Numbered from the stretch's first letter, positions 1-8,868 are shown. The stretch is DNA of 64,000 bases from Pseudomonas frederiksbergensis (GCF_000802155.2 NZ_JQGJ02000018.1:40773-104772); one strand, 5' to 3'. Made by a program: numbers and translations. Notes: generated from the letters alone by a model not told the origin.

Positions 1-522
1 GCCAAGTTCGGCCGAGACCTCGACGAACTGGAGCTGCTGGTCAAGGGCGCGCTGCAATGCGTCAAGGACACCGATATCCATGAAAACATCGAGCCGGTGG
101 ACCTCAACCATGTACTGGACTGCCTGGTGGAACCTTACCTCGCGCCCAACGGCAACGGCCGGGTCACCCAGGATGGCCGGGCGCTGGCGCCGTATCCCGG
201 CAAGCCGTTGGCCCTCAAGCGCTGCATCGGTAACCTGATCGACAACGCTTTGAAATACGGACAAAGGGCGCATCTGCACATCGATGACGATGAAGCGGCG
301 TTCATCCTGCACGTCGACGATGAAGGGCCGGGTGTGCCGGAACAGCGCCTGGAGCAGGTCTTCGAGCCGCACTTCCGGCTCGCCGGGCAACAACAAGGCT
401 ACGGCTTGGGGTTGGGCATCGCCCGCAACATCGCCCACAGCCATGGTGGCGAAGTCAGCCTGCAGAATCTGCGCGAGGGCGGGTTGCGGGTGACGTTGCA
501 GTTGCCTCGGAGTGTGGATTAG
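1..522 (+). CDS. gtrS: Sensor histidine kinase, C-terminal part (GtrS-like)
   Basis: This is the 3' end of a membrane histidine kinase; the frame is open from base 1, so the real start lies upstream. The 173 residues seen hold the end of the dimerisation helix and a HATPase_c domain: N box (NLIDNALKYG), G1 box (DEGPGVP) and G2 box (GYGLGLGIA). The phospho-accepting His is outside the window. Its position just before the glucose ABC transporter genes matches GtrS (GltS), the kinase that with GltR controls glucose uptake in Pseudomonas. The kinase call is firm; the GtrS name is inferred from context. Confidence 0.85.
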   Translation, partial: AKFGRDLDELELLVKGALQCVKDTDIHENIEPVDLNHVLDCLVEPYLAPNGNGRVTQDGRALAPYPGKPLALKRCIGNLIDNALKYGQRAHLHIDDDEAAFILHVDDEGPGVPEQRLEQVFEPHFRLAGQQQGYGLGLGIARNIAHSHGGEVSLQNLREGGLRVTLQLPRSVD

Positions 523-573
523 TCGGACCGAGTCATCGTTCTTCGCGAGCAGGTCCAACACACTCCCGTCCCA

Positions 574-593
574 ATGTCACAAGTCGGTGACAT
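574..593. promoter_or_regulatory. Inverted repeat upstream of the AGE epimerase gene
   Basis: ATGTCAC and GTGACAT form a perfect 7-base inverted repeat with a 6-base spacer. A shorter version (ATGTC-GT-GACAT) lies in the same place before gtsA. It is a candidate activator site, GltR being the obvious suspect from context. Confidence 0.5.
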
Positions 594-600
594 AACTCGT

Positions 601-640
601 CCCTTTCGTTACCTGCCGCGCATCTCCCGTTGTTTAGACT
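601..640 (+). promoter_or_regulatory. Candidate promoter of the AGE epimerase gene
   Basis: The block TCGTTACCTGC (606-616) and TAGACT (635-640) are separated exactly as TCGTTACCTGC and TAGAAT are before gtsA (20 bases from TTACCT to TAGANT in both). The long spacer and poor -35 suggest an activator-dependent promoter. Confidence 0.5.
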
Positions 641-651
641 CCCCGGGTCAA

Positions 652-659
652 AACAACAA
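652..659 (+). promoter_or_regulatory. Crc/Hfq-type CA motif in the AGE epimerase leader
   Basis: AACAACAA directly before the AAAAGG ribosome binding site fits the AAnAAnAA catabolite-activity motif bound by Hfq with Crc. The same arrangement occurs before gtsA. Confidence 0.6.
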
Positions 660-672
660 AAAAGGTATCTCG

Positions 673-1932
673 ATGGACACCTTCCAACCGGCCTTCAGCA
701 GTTGGCTGAACGCTCCTGCCCACCAGCAATGGCTCGCTGCCGAAGGCTTGCGGCTGTTGGCGTTCGCCAAGGCCTCGAAGCTGCCGGACGGTTTCGGCAA
801 CCTGGACGAGCTGGGGCGCCTGCCGGCCAATGCCCGGGCCGAAACCATGAACACCGCGCGCATGACCCACAGCTTCGCCATGGCCCACATCCAGGGCCTG
901 CCTGGGTTTGCCGAACTGGTAGATCATGGCGTGCAAGCCCTCATGGGGCCGCTGCGCGACGCCGAGCATGGCGGTTGGTTCGCCACGGCCAATCCGGCTG
1001 AAAACGAGACCGGCAAAGCCGCCTACCTGCATGCTTTCGTTGCCCTGGCCGCCAGCTCCGCGGTCGTGGCCCAGCGCCCTGGCGCCGAGGCCTTGCTCAA
1101 CGAAGCGGTGCGGGTCATCGACGAACGTTTCTGGTGCGAGGAGGAGGGCGCCATGCGCGAATCCTTCAACCGCGACTGGCGCGAAGAAGAGGCCTATCGC
1201 GGCGCCAACAGCAACATGCACGCCACCGAAGCCTTCCTTGCCCTGGCCGATGCCACCGACGACCCGCGCTGGCTGGTTCGTGCGCTGCGGATCGTCGAGC
1301 GGGTGATCCACGGCCATGCAGCCGCCAATGATTACATGGTCGTGGAGCATTTCGACCGCGACTGGCAGCCGCTGCGCGAATACAACCACGACAACCCGGC
1401 CGATGGGTTTCGTCCCTACGGCACCACCCCAGGCCATGGCTTCGAATGGGCGCGGCTGCTGCTGCACCTCGAAGCCGCGCGCGTGCAGATCGGCATGCTG
1501 ACGCCGGGCTGGCTGGCCCAGGACGCGCAAAAACTCTTCGACCAGAACTGTCGCCATGGCTGGGACGTCGATGGTGCGCCAGGCATTGTCTACACGTTGG
1601 ACTGGGACAACCGCGCCGTGGTCCGCCATCGTCTGCATTGGGTGCATGCCGAAGCGGCAGCCGCGGCCAGCGCCTTGCTCAAACGGACCGACGAGGCGCA
1701 ATACGAAGCGTGGTACCGGCGTTTCTGGGAATTTTGTGACAAACATTTCATCGACCGCTGCAATGGCAGCTGGCATCACGAGCTTGATCCGCAGAACCGT
1801 CCCAGCGCCGACATCTGGCCGGGCAAGCCTGATCTTTATCACGCCTGGCAGGCGGTGCTGATTCCACGTCTGCCGTTGGCACCGAGCATGGCGTCAGCCT
1901 TGGCGCGGTTAGCCGATCCCGCACCTGTGTAA
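673..1932 (+). CDS. AGE family epimerase/isomerase
   Basis: A 419-residue cytoplasmic protein of the N-acylglucosamine 2-epimerase (AGE) family, an alpha/alpha-barrel fold that interconverts sugars such as mannose/fructose, cellobiose or GlcNAc/ManNAc. Family features include a His in the NMHATEAFLAL stretch and the aromatic/His-rich C-terminal part (WHHELDP near residue 365). ATG at 673 follows AAAGGT with good spacing; an earlier in-frame ATG at 574 would run through the promoter. It sits between the GtrS kinase and gtsA and shares a near-identical promoter with gtsA, so its substrate is probably a hexose taken up by that system. The exact reaction cannot be read from sequence. Confidence 0.85.
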   Translation: MDTFQPAFSSWLNAPAHQQWLAAEGLRLLAFAKASKLPDGFGNLDELGRLPANARAETMNTARMTHSFAMAHIQGLPGFAELVDHGVQALMGPLRDAEHGGWFATANPAENETGKAAYLHAFVALAASSAVVAQRPGAEALLNEAVRVIDERFWCEEEGAMRESFNRDWREEEAYRGANSNMHATEAFLALADATDDPRWLVRALRIVERVIHGHAAANDYMVVEHFDRDWQPLREYNHDNPADGFRPYGTTPGHGFEWARLLLHLEAARVQIGMLTPGWLAQDAQKLFDQNCRHGWDVDGAPGIVYTLDWDNRAVVRHRLHWVHAEAAAAASALLKRTDEAQYEAWYRRFWEFCDKHFIDRCNGSWHHELDPQNRPSADIWPGKPDLYHAWQAVLIPRLPLAPSMASALARLADPAPV

Positions 1933-1934
1933 CC

Positions 1935-1993
1935 ATGTCGTGACATATCCGCGTCCCTTCGTTACCTGCGAAGGGATAACCCCTGATTAGAAT
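1935..1993 (+). promoter_or_regulatory. Candidate promoter of gtsABCD
   Basis: Starts with the repeat ATGTC-GT-GACAT (1935-1946), then TCGTTACCTGC and TAGAAT (1988-1993). This is a second copy of the arrangement before the epimerase gene. It lies just after the epimerase stop, so gtsA can be transcribed on its own. Confidence 0.5.
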
Positions 1994-2025
1994 CCATGCA
2001 GCGCAAGCACCAGACTTGCATGCAT

Positions 2026-2033
2026 AACAACAA
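2026..2033 (+). promoter_or_regulatory. Crc/Hfq-type CA motif in the gtsA leader
   Basis: AACAACAA followed by GAAAGG, 15 bases before the gtsA ATG. It fits the AAnAAnAA motif overlapping the ribosome binding region, the usual layout for Crc/Hfq translational repression. Confidence 0.65.
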
Positions 2034-2048
2034 GAAAGGTACTTCTAG

Positions 2049-3350
2049 ATGAATGCGATTTCTCGCCTCGCTACTGTCATTTCTCTTGCTTCCCTGCTTC
2101 CCGTCGCAGCATTCCCTGTCACTGCTCTTGCCGCCGAATCGAAAGGTTCCGTGGAAGTCGTCCACTGGTGGACGTCAGGTGGCGAAAAAGCCGCGGTCGA
2201 TGTGCTCAAGGCCCAGGTAGAAAAAGACGGCTTTACCTGGAAGGACGGCGCTGTCGCCGGCGGTGGCGGCTCCACCGCCATGACCGTACTCAAGAGCCGT
2301 GCGGTGGCAGGTAATCCACCGGGCGTCGCCCAGATCAAGGGGCCGGACATCCAGGAATGGGCGACCACGGGCCTGCTCGACACCGACGTCCTGAAAGACG
2401 TTTCCAAGGCGGAAAAATGGGACAGCCTGCTCGACAAGAAAGTCTCCGACACCGTGAAGTACGAAGGCGACTACGTCGCCGTGCCGGTGAACATCCACCG
2501 CGTCAACTGGCTGTGGATCAACCCGGAAGTCTTCAAGAAAGCCGGTATCACCAAGAACCCGACCACCCTCGAAGAATTCTATGCCGCCGGTGACAAGCTC
2601 AAGGCCGCGGGCTTCATCCCGCTGGCCCACGGTGGCCAGCCATGGCAGGACAGCACCGTGTTCGAAGCGGTGGTGCTCTCGGTCATGGGCGCCGAAGGCT
2701 ACAAGAAAGCCCTGGTCGACCTGGACAACAAGGCGCTGACCGGTCCGGAAATGGTCAAGGCACTGACCGAGCTGAAGAAAGTCGCGACCTACATGGACGC
2801 CGACGGCAAGGGCCAGGACTGGAACCTGGAAGCAGCCAAGGTCATCAACGGCAAGGCCGGCATGCAGATCATGGGTGACTGGGCCAAGAGCGAATGGACC
2901 GCCGCGAAGAAAGTCGCCGGCAAGGACTATGAGTGCGTAGCGTTCCCGGGTACCGAGAAGGCCTTCACCTACAACATCGATTCCCTGGCGGTGTTCAAGC
3001 AGAAAGACGAAGGCACTGCGGCGGGCCAGCAGGATATCGCCAAGGTCGTGCTGGGCGAGAACTTCCAGAAGGTCTTCAGCATCAACAAAGGCTCGATCCC
3101 GGTGCGCAACGACATGCTGGCCGACATGGGCAAGTACGGTTTCGATTCCTGCGCCCAGACCGCCGCCAAGGACTTCCTGGCAGACGCCAAGAACGGCGGC
3201 CTGCAACCGAGCATGGCGCACAACATGGCAACCACGCTGGCGGTACAAGGCGCGTTCTTTGACGTGGTGACCAACTACATCAACGACCCGAAAGCCGACC
3301 CAGCAGACGCGGCCAAGAAGCTTGGCGCAGCGGTTCAGTCTGCGAAGTAA
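2049..3350 (+). CDS. gtsA: Glucose/mannose ABC transporter substrate-binding protein
   Basis: A 433-residue periplasmic solute-binding protein of the SBP_bac_1 (MalE-like) family. A Sec signal peptide covers about residues 1-29 (basic start, hydrophobic core, TALAAES cleavage region). The mature protein starts with the VEVVHWWTSGGE stretch typical of sugar binders, and aromatic residues suited to sugar stacking are plentiful. It heads gtsABCD and binds glucose in the periplasm. A 117-base gap with a strong hairpin separates it from gtsB, which may protect its message so that the binding protein is made in excess. Confidence 0.95.
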   Translation: MNAISRLATVISLASLLPVAAFPVTALAAESKGSVEVVHWWTSGGEKAAVDVLKAQVEKDGFTWKDGAVAGGGGSTAMTVLKSRAVAGNPPGVAQIKGPDIQEWATTGLLDTDVLKDVSKAEKWDSLLDKKVSDTVKYEGDYVAVPVNIHRVNWLWINPEVFKKAGITKNPTTLEEFYAAGDKLKAAGFIPLAHGGQPWQDSTVFEAVVLSVMGAEGYKKALVDLDNKALTGPEMVKALTELKKVATYMDADGKGQDWNLEAAKVINGKAGMQIMGDWAKSEWTAAKKVAGKDYECVAFPGTEKAFTYNIDSLAVFKQKDEGTAAGQQDIAKVVLGENFQKVFSINKGSIPVRNDMLADMGKYGFDSCAQTAAKDFLADAKNGGLQPSMAHNMATTLAVQGAFFDVVTNYINDPKADPADAAKKLGAAVQSAK

Positions 3351-3360
3351 TCAGCGCCGC

Positions 3361-3436
3361 GATCCCTTGGGGGAGCGAGCGTTTGTGGTGAAGGGATAAA
3401 TCTCCTCGCCACAAAAGCTCGCTCCCACATGGGATC
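3361..3436. repeat. REP-type hairpin between gtsA and gtsB
   Basis: A long imperfect palindrome: GATCCC/GGGATC outside, GGGAGCGAGC (3371-3380) with GCTCGCTCCC (3417-3426), and inside TTTGTGG..GATAAATC..CCACAAA. It is of the same family as the other REP hairpins in this window. In this position it could stabilise the upstream gtsA message. Confidence 0.8.
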
Positions 3437-3467
3437 GCCCTTGTAACCCTGTTTTTTGGATTTCCCC

Positions 3468-4376
3468 ATGAGTTCTGTTGCTGTGTTCAGCAAGGCCTCG
3501 CCGTTCGATGCATTGCAGCGCTGGCTACCAAAACTGGTGCTGGCGCCGAGCATGTTCATCGTCCTGGTGGGCTTCTATGGCTACATCCTGTGGACGTTCG
3601 TCCTGTCGTTCACGACTTCGACTTTCCTGCCTACCTACAAATGGGCGGGCCTGGCGCAATACGCACGGCTGTGGGACAACGATCGTTGGTGGGTGGCCAG
3701 CAAGAACCTCGCGGTTTTCGGCGGGATGTTCATTGGCATCACCCTGGTGATCGGCGTGCTGCTGGCGGTATTTCTCGACCAGCGTATTCGCCGCGAAGGT
3801 TTCATCCGCACCATTTACCTGTACCCGATGGCGCTCTCGATGATCGTCACCGGTACCGCCTGGAAATGGCTGCTCAACCCGGGCATGGGCCTGGACAAAC
3901 TGTTGCGTGACTGGGGTTGGGAAGGCTTCCGCCTGGACTGGCTGATCGACCCCGATCGCGTGGTGTATTGCCTGGTGATCGCTGCCGTATGGCAGGCCTC
4001 GGGTTTCATCATGGCGATGTTCCTGGCCGGCCTGCGTGGGGTGGACCAGTCGATCATCCGCGCCGCGCAGATCGATGGCGCGAGCATGCCGCGCATCTAC
4101 TGGAAAGTGGTGCTGCCGAGCCTGCGCCCGGTGTTCTTCAGTGCCGTGATGATCCTTGCGCACATCGCGATCAAGAGCTTCGACCTGGTGGCGGCCATGA
4201 CGGCCGGTGGCCCGGGTTACTCCTCCGACCTGCCTGCCATGTTCATGTATTCGTTCACCTTCAGTCGCGGCCAGATGGGCATGGGCTCGGCCAGTGCAAT
4301 CCTGATGCTCGGTGCGATCCTCGCGATCATCGTGCCTTACCTGTATTCCGAGCTGAGGGCCAAGCGTCATGACTAG
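3468..4376 (+). CDS. gtsB: Glucose ABC transporter permease, subunit B
   Basis: A 302-residue inner-membrane permease of the MalF/UgpA type (binding-protein-dependent transport system inner membrane component). Around six transmembrane segments are visible, and the EAA loop near residues 200-220 (IIRAAQIDGASMPRIYWKVV) contacts the ATPase. ATG at 3468 is chosen over an in-frame TTG at 3456; the ribosome site is weak (GGA only). It overlaps gtsC by 8 bases, so translation is probably coupled. Confidence 0.93.
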   Translation: MSSVAVFSKASPFDALQRWLPKLVLAPSMFIVLVGFYGYILWTFVLSFTTSTFLPTYKWAGLAQYARLWDNDRWWVASKNLAVFGGMFIGITLVIGVLLAVFLDQRIRREGFIRTIYLYPMALSMIVTGTAWKWLLNPGMGLDKLLRDWGWEGFRLDWLIDPDRVVYCLVIAAVWQASGFIMAMFLAGLRGVDQSIIRAAQIDGASMPRIYWKVVLPSLRPVFFSAVMILAHIAIKSFDLVAAMTAGGPGYSSDLPAMFMYSFTFSRGQMGMGSASAILMLGAILAIIVPYLYSELRAKRHD

Positions 4377-5214
4377 TCTCGCTGCGAAACCTTCCATCAG
4401 CCTGAGCCGCATCGCCATCTACGCGGTGCTGATCCTCGCGGTACTGCTTTACCTGGTGCCGTTGGTGGTCATGCTGTTGACCAGCTTCAAGACGCCGGAA
4501 GACATCAGCACCGGCAACCTGTTGAGCTGGCCGACCGTGGTCAGTGGCATCGGCTGGGTCAAGGCCTGGGGGACCGTCAATGGTTACTTCTGGAACTCGA
4601 TCAAGATCACCGTGCCAGCCGTGCTGATTTCCACCGCCATCGGCGCGTTGAACGGTTATGTGCTGTCGATGTGGCGCTTCCGTGGGTCGCAGTTGTTCTT
4701 CGGCCTGTTGCTGTTCGGTTGCTTCCTGCCGTTCCAGACCGTGCTGCTGCCAGCCTCGTTCACCCTCGGCAAGATGGGCCTGGCCAGCACCACCACGGGC
4801 CTGGTGTTCGTCCACGTCGTCTACGGCCTGGCATTCACCACGCTGTTCTTCCGTAACTACTACGTGAGCATTCCCGACGCGTTGGTGAAGGCTGCGCGCC
4901 TGGATGGTGCCGGATTCTTCACGATCTTCCGGCGGATCATCCTGCCGATGTCGACGCCGATCATCATGGTCTGCCTGATCTGGCAGTTCACCCAGATATG
5001 GAACGACTTCCTGTTCGGCGTGGTGTTCTCCAGCGGCGACTCCCAGCCCATCACGGTGGCGCTGAACAACCTGGTCAACACCAGCACCGGGGCCAAGGAA
5101 TATAACGTGGATATGGCGGCGGCGATGATCGCCGGGCTGCCGACCCTGCTGGTCTATGTGATCGCAGGCAAGTATTTCGTGCGCGGCCTCACGGCTGGCG
5201 CGGTCAAGGGGTAA
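4369..5214 (+). CDS. gtsC: Glucose ABC transporter permease, subunit C
   Basis: A 281-residue permease of the MalG/UgpE type that pairs with GtsB to form the glucose channel. It has six predicted transmembrane segments and an EAA motif (VKAARLDGAGFFTIFRRIILP, about residues 170-190). Its ATG lies inside the end of gtsB (8-base overlap), and its stop is 2 bases before gtsD, so the three genes are read as one unit. Confidence 0.94.
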   Translation: MTSLAAKPSISLSRIAIYAVLILAVLLYLVPLVVMLLTSFKTPEDISTGNLLSWPTVVSGIGWVKAWGTVNGYFWNSIKITVPAVLISTAIGALNGYVLSMWRFRGSQLFFGLLLFGCFLPFQTVLLPASFTLGKMGLASTTTGLVFVHVVYGLAFTTLFFRNYYVSIPDALVKAARLDGAGFFTIFRRIILPMSTPIIMVCLIWQFTQIWNDFLFGVVFSSGDSQPITVALNNLVNTSTGAKEYNVDMAAAMIAGLPTLLVYVIAGKYFVRGLTAGAVKG

Positions 5215-5216
5215 TC

Positions 5217-6377
5217 ATGGCTACGCTTGAACTACGCAATGTAAACAAGACCTACGGCGCGGGCCTGCCCGACACCTTGAAAGACATCCAATTGTCGATC
5301 AAGGAAGGCGAATTCCTGATCCTGGTCGGTCCTTCGGGCTGCGGCAAGTCGACCCTGATGAATTGCATCGCCGGCCTCGAGACCATCACCGGCGGCGCGA
5401 TCATGATCGGCGACCAGGACGTCAGCGGCATGAGCCCGAAGGATCGCGACATCGCCATGGTGTTCCAGTCCTACGCGCTGTACCCGACCATGAGCGTGCG
5501 CGAGAACATCGAGTTCGGCCTGAAGATTCGCAAGATGAAACAAGCCGACATCAACGAGGAAGTGGCGCGGGTCGCCAAGCTGTTGCAGATCGAACACCTG
5601 CTCAACCGCAAGCCAGGCCAGCTCTCCGGCGGCCAGCAACAGCGCGTTGCGATGGGACGTGCCCTGGCGCGGCGGCCGAAGATCTACCTGTTCGACGAAC
5701 CGCTGTCCAACCTCGACGCCAAGCTGCGGGTCGAGATGCGCACCGAAATGAAACTGATGCACCAGCGCCTGAAGACCACCACGGTCTACGTCACCCACGA
5801 CCAGATCGAAGCCATGACCCTGGGCGACAAAGTGGCGGTGATGAAGGACGGGATAATCCAGCAGTTCGGCACGCCGAAGGACATCTACAACAACCCGGCC
5901 AACCTGTTCGTGGCGAGCTTCATCGGTTCGCCGCCGATGAACTTCATCCCGTTGCGCCTGCAACGCAAGGACGGCCGCCTGCTGGCCTTGCTCGACAGCG
6001 GCCAGGCCCGTTGCGAGTTGCCGTTGGGCATGCAGGACGCGGGTCTCGAGGACCGCGAAGTGATCCTTGGCTTGCGCCCGGAGCAGATCGTGCTGGCCGG
6101 CAATGAGCCGAACGGCTTGCCGACCATTCGCGCCGAAGTCCAGGTCACCGAACCCACCGGTCCGGACACCCTGGTGTTCGTCAACCTCAACGACACCAAG
6201 GTCTGCTGCCGCCTGGCGCCGGACGTGGCGCCGCAGCCGGGGGAAACCCTGACGTTGCAATTCGATCCCGCGAAAGTGCTGCTGTTCGATGCCAAGTCCG
6301 GCGAGCGCCTGGGCGTGGCTGCGCAGCCGCAGGCTGGAGACCGACCTGCCAATGTGGCGCAGTTCAAAGGCCGGTGA
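5217..6377 (+). CDS. gtsD: Glucose ABC transporter ATP-binding protein
   Basis: A 386-residue ATPase of the MalK/UgpC type. Walker A is GPSGCGKST (residues 38-46), followed by Q-loop VFQSYALYP, signature LSGGQQQR, Walker B IYLFDEP and switch His in VYVTHDQ. The C-terminal part (from about residue 235) is the TOBE/regulatory domain found in sugar importers. It energises GtsBC from the cytoplasmic face. It follows gtsC by 2 bases and is the last transporter gene before oprB. Confidence 0.96.
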   Translation: MATLELRNVNKTYGAGLPDTLKDIQLSIKEGEFLILVGPSGCGKSTLMNCIAGLETITGGAIMIGDQDVSGMSPKDRDIAMVFQSYALYPTMSVRENIEFGLKIRKMKQADINEEVARVAKLLQIEHLLNRKPGQLSGGQQQRVAMGRALARRPKIYLFDEPLSNLDAKLRVEMRTEMKLMHQRLKTTTVYVTHDQIEAMTLGDKVAVMKDGIIQQFGTPKDIYNNPANLFVASFIGSPPMNFIPLRLQRKDGRLLALLDSGQARCELPLGMQDAGLEDREVILGLRPEQIVLAGNEPNGLPTIRAEVQVTEPTGPDTLVFVNLNDTKVCCRLAPDVAPQPGETLTLQFDPAKVLLFDAKSGERLGVAAQPQAGDRPANVAQFKGR

Positions 6378-6479
6378 AGAACACATGGGGGATTGAGTTT
6401 GTTCCCACCAAAAGGGGTATGCGGCGAGTGGGGGACCACCCGTCGCAATCGTTGTAAACCGCGTTAGATAAAAACAGTT

Positions 6480-6487
6480 AATAACAA
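6480..6487 (+). promoter_or_regulatory. Crc/Hfq-type CA motif in the oprB leader
   Basis: AATAACAA, 19 bases before the oprB ATG, fits AAnAAnAA. A TTAGAT box (6464-6469) just upstream could serve as the -10 of an oprB promoter. Confidence 0.5.
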
Positions 6488-6506
6488 TAAAGACGAGGAT
6501 GTAGGG

Positions 6507-7853
6507 ATGAAGAAGAACAACAATGCCCAGCTTATCTGCCAGTTGTCAGCCGTTGCGGCGATGATGCTGGCCGGTAGCGCACACGCTGCCGACGCGTTCA
6601 GCGCCGATTCGCAGTGGATGACGGGCGACTGGGGCGGTGAACGGACCAAGCTGATCGAGCAGGGTATCGACATCAAGGCTGATTTCGTCGGAGAGATGGG
6701 TGCCAATCTCGATGGCGGCTACAATGATGACAAGACCGCGCGCTGGTCCCAGCAGTTTGGCCTGGGTGTAGCGCTCGACCTGGAAAAACTGGCGGGCTGG
6801 AACGATACCGAAGCCAAGATCCAGTTCACTCGCCGCGATGGCCGCAACATTTCCAACGACCGTATCGGTGACCCGCGTGCCGGCACCCTCAGTTCGTCCC
6901 AGGAAGTCTGGGGTCGCGGCCAAACCACGCGCCTGACCCAGTTGTGGATCAAGCAGAAGTACTTCGACAGCAAGCTGGACGTGAAGGCCGGTTACTACGG
7001 CGTGGGCGAGGACTTCAACACCTTCCCTTGCGACTTCCAGAACCTGGCCTTCTGCGGTTCCCAAGCAGGTAACTGGGCCACCGGCATCTGGTACAACTGG
7101 CCAATCATGCAGGCGGCGATTCGGTTCAAGTACAACATCACCCCTGAGCTCTATGCACAGATCGGTGCGTACAACCAGAACCCTTCGCAGCTGGAAAACA
7201 ACAACCGCTACAAGCTCAGCGGCAGCGGGACCGAGGGTACGCTGATTCCGGTCGAATTGGTCTGGTCGCCCAAGCTCAACAACCTGCCGGGCGAATACCG
7301 TGTCGGTTACTACAAGAGCACGGCCAAGGCGGACGACGTTCGTGAGGACGACAACGGCGGCGACGCAGCAATCACCCGTAACCCCTATCGCAGCCACAGC
7401 AGCAAGGACGGCTACTGGTTCGTCATGCAACAGCAGCTCACCACCCACAACGGTGACGCTTCGCGTGGCCTGAACATTGCCGCCAACGCCACCTTTCACG
7501 ACAAGGAAACCAACATCGTCGACAACTACCAGTCGCTGATGTTCGTGTACAAGGGACCGTTCGATGCACGTCCAAAAGACGATGTCGGCATCGGCTTCTC
7601 GCGTATCCATGTCAACGAAGATGTGAAGAAAAACGCCGAGCTGACCAACGTTGCCAATGGCGTGACCGATTATGACGATCCGCTGTTCTCGCCACTGCGC
7701 AGCACCGAGTACAACTACGAAATCAACTACGGCTTCCATGTCACCAACTGGCTGACCGTGCGTCCGAACCTGCAATACGTCACCCACCCGGGTGGTGTTG
7801 ATGAAGTGGATGACGCGCTGGTGGCCGGCCTGAAAATTCAGTCGGTGTTCTAA
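6507..7853 (+). CDS. oprB: Carbohydrate-selective porin OprB
   Basis: A 448-residue outer-membrane porin of the OprB family, the glucose-inducible channel of Pseudomonas. A signal peptide is visible at residues 1-28 (core AVAAMMLAGSAHAAD). The mature protein begins with the family stretch WMTGDWGGERTKLIEQGID and has alternating beta-strand patterns ending in Phe (IQSVF), the usual outer-membrane assembly signature. It follows gtsD by 129 bases and ends at a strong terminator, so it is either the last gene of the gts operon or has its own promoter. Confidence 0.95.
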   Translation: MKKNNNAQLICQLSAVAAMMLAGSAHAADAFSADSQWMTGDWGGERTKLIEQGIDIKADFVGEMGANLDGGYNDDKTARWSQQFGLGVALDLEKLAGWNDTEAKIQFTRRDGRNISNDRIGDPRAGTLSSSQEVWGRGQTTRLTQLWIKQKYFDSKLDVKAGYYGVGEDFNTFPCDFQNLAFCGSQAGNWATGIWYNWPIMQAAIRFKYNITPELYAQIGAYNQNPSQLENNNRYKLSGSGTEGTLIPVELVWSPKLNNLPGEYRVGYYKSTAKADDVREDDNGGDAAITRNPYRSHSSKDGYWFVMQQQLTTHNGDASRGLNIAANATFHDKETNIVDNYQSLMFVYKGPFDARPKDDVGIGFSRIHVNEDVKKNAELTNVANGVTDYDDPLFSPLRSTEYNYEINYGFHVTNWLTVRPNLQYVTHPGGVDEVDDALVAGLKIQSVF

Positions 7854-7891
7854 CGCTGTTGCGATAAGCTCTCCTCTATGTGCGCATATTT

Positions 7892-7921
7892 GCGGATGGC
7901 CAAGGCTGTCCGCTTTTTTTT
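7892..7921 (+). terminator. Rho-independent terminator after oprB
   Basis: The stem GCGGATGGCC / GGCTGTCCGC, with a 2-base loop and G-T pairs, is followed by nine T. It closes the gts-oprB transcript before the mutarotase gene. Confidence 0.85.
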
Positions 7922-7965
7922 GTGGAGTGCGTCGTACCTCCTTGACCATCCCAGGACCGCGGCCC

Positions 7966-8820
7966 ATGCATGAGCATCCGCTACAACGCTTTTTCAGATC
8001 CTTGCGCGAGCGTCCGGTGTTTGCGTGGGAGCGCTATCAGCAGCGTGACGTCTTGGTTATCGATCATCCGCTGTGCCAGGCGGTTTTCAGTCGCCAGGGT
8101 GCGCAATTGCTGCATTTCCAGCCGCGAGGCCAGAAACCCTGGTTGTGGTGTGCGGCCAAGTGGCCGCAGGTCGGCGCGATACGCGGCGGCGTGCCGGTGT
8201 GCTGGCCTTGGTATGGTCGCCATCCGAGCGAAAACGCCTGGCCGTCCCATGGCTGGGCGCGTCTGATCGATTGGAAATTGCTCGACAGCGCCAGCGATGA
8301 CGATGGCGTACACCTGCATTGGCAATTGCAGTTGTGTGACTGGCAAGTGGACCTGTATGCCGACCTGGGCGAGCGCATGGAGTTGCGCTTGAGCACCGAG
8401 CATCAGGACAGCCTGCCTTGCCAGTTGAGCCAGGCCTTGCACGCGTATTGGCGTATTGGTGACGTTGGTGAGGTAGCGCTGTCTGGGCTCGAAGGCGCCC
8501 AGGGTTACGACCAGTTGAGCCGTGCCGCTTGCCAGCAGGAGGGCGAGTTGCGGGTCGAGGGCGGCTGTCAGAGGGTGTTCCAGCATGACGGCGAATTGCA
8601 GCTCAAGGATCACGCCTGGCAGCGCGAACTGCGCATCGACACCGGAGAAAGCGCCGACACGGTGGTTTGGCATCCCGGTGCGCGGCCCCTGTTGGGGGTA
8701 AGTTGGGATGAGGTCAGCGAGTTCGTTTGCGTCGAAGCGGCCAGTGGCGGTACAGCAAGCCTGTGCCTGGCGCCCGGGGAGCGAGCGCATTTGAGTTTGC
8801 AGGCGCGGGTGGAGGCTTAG
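7966..8820 (+). CDS. D-hexose-6-phosphate mutarotase (YeaD-like)
   Basis: A 284-residue aldose 1-epimerase superfamily protein of the YeaD (glucose-6-phosphate 1-epimerase) type. It speeds interconversion of the alpha and beta anomers of glucose-6-phosphate, which fits its place between glucose uptake and Zwf. Family features: GGVPVCWPWYGRHP near residue 75, SHGWAR, and a central His (ALHAYWRIGDV). ATG at 7966 is preferred to the upstream GTG at 7927; no strong ribosome site is seen for either. It lies after the oprB terminator. Confidence 0.88.
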   Translation: MHEHPLQRFFRSLRERPVFAWERYQQRDVLVIDHPLCQAVFSRQGAQLLHFQPRGQKPWLWCAAKWPQVGAIRGGVPVCWPWYGRHPSENAWPSHGWARLIDWKLLDSASDDDGVHLHWQLQLCDWQVDLYADLGERMELRLSTEHQDSLPCQLSQALHAYWRIGDVGEVALSGLEGAQGYDQLSRAACQQEGELRVEGGCQRVFQHDGELQLKDHAWQRELRIDTGESADTVVWHPGARPLLGVSWDEVSEFVCVEAASGGTASLCLAPGERAHLSLQARVEA

Positions 8821-8828
8821 CTCTGGAT

Positions 8829-8859
8829 GATCGTTCCCGCACAGAGCGTGGGAACGATC
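8829..8859. repeat. REP-type hairpin between convergent genes
   Basis: GATCGTTCCC and GGGAACGATC form a perfect 10-base stem with an 11-base loop, between the 3' ends of the mutarotase gene and hexR. It has no T-run, so it is a REP element or mRNA stabiliser rather than a classical terminator. Confidence 0.75.
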
Positions 8860-8868
8860 GGGACGGGG

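Noticed and set aside
574..672. N-terminal extension of the AGE epimerase from ATG 574
   Set aside because: It would translate the inverted repeat, promoter and CA motif; ATG 673 has a ribosome site.
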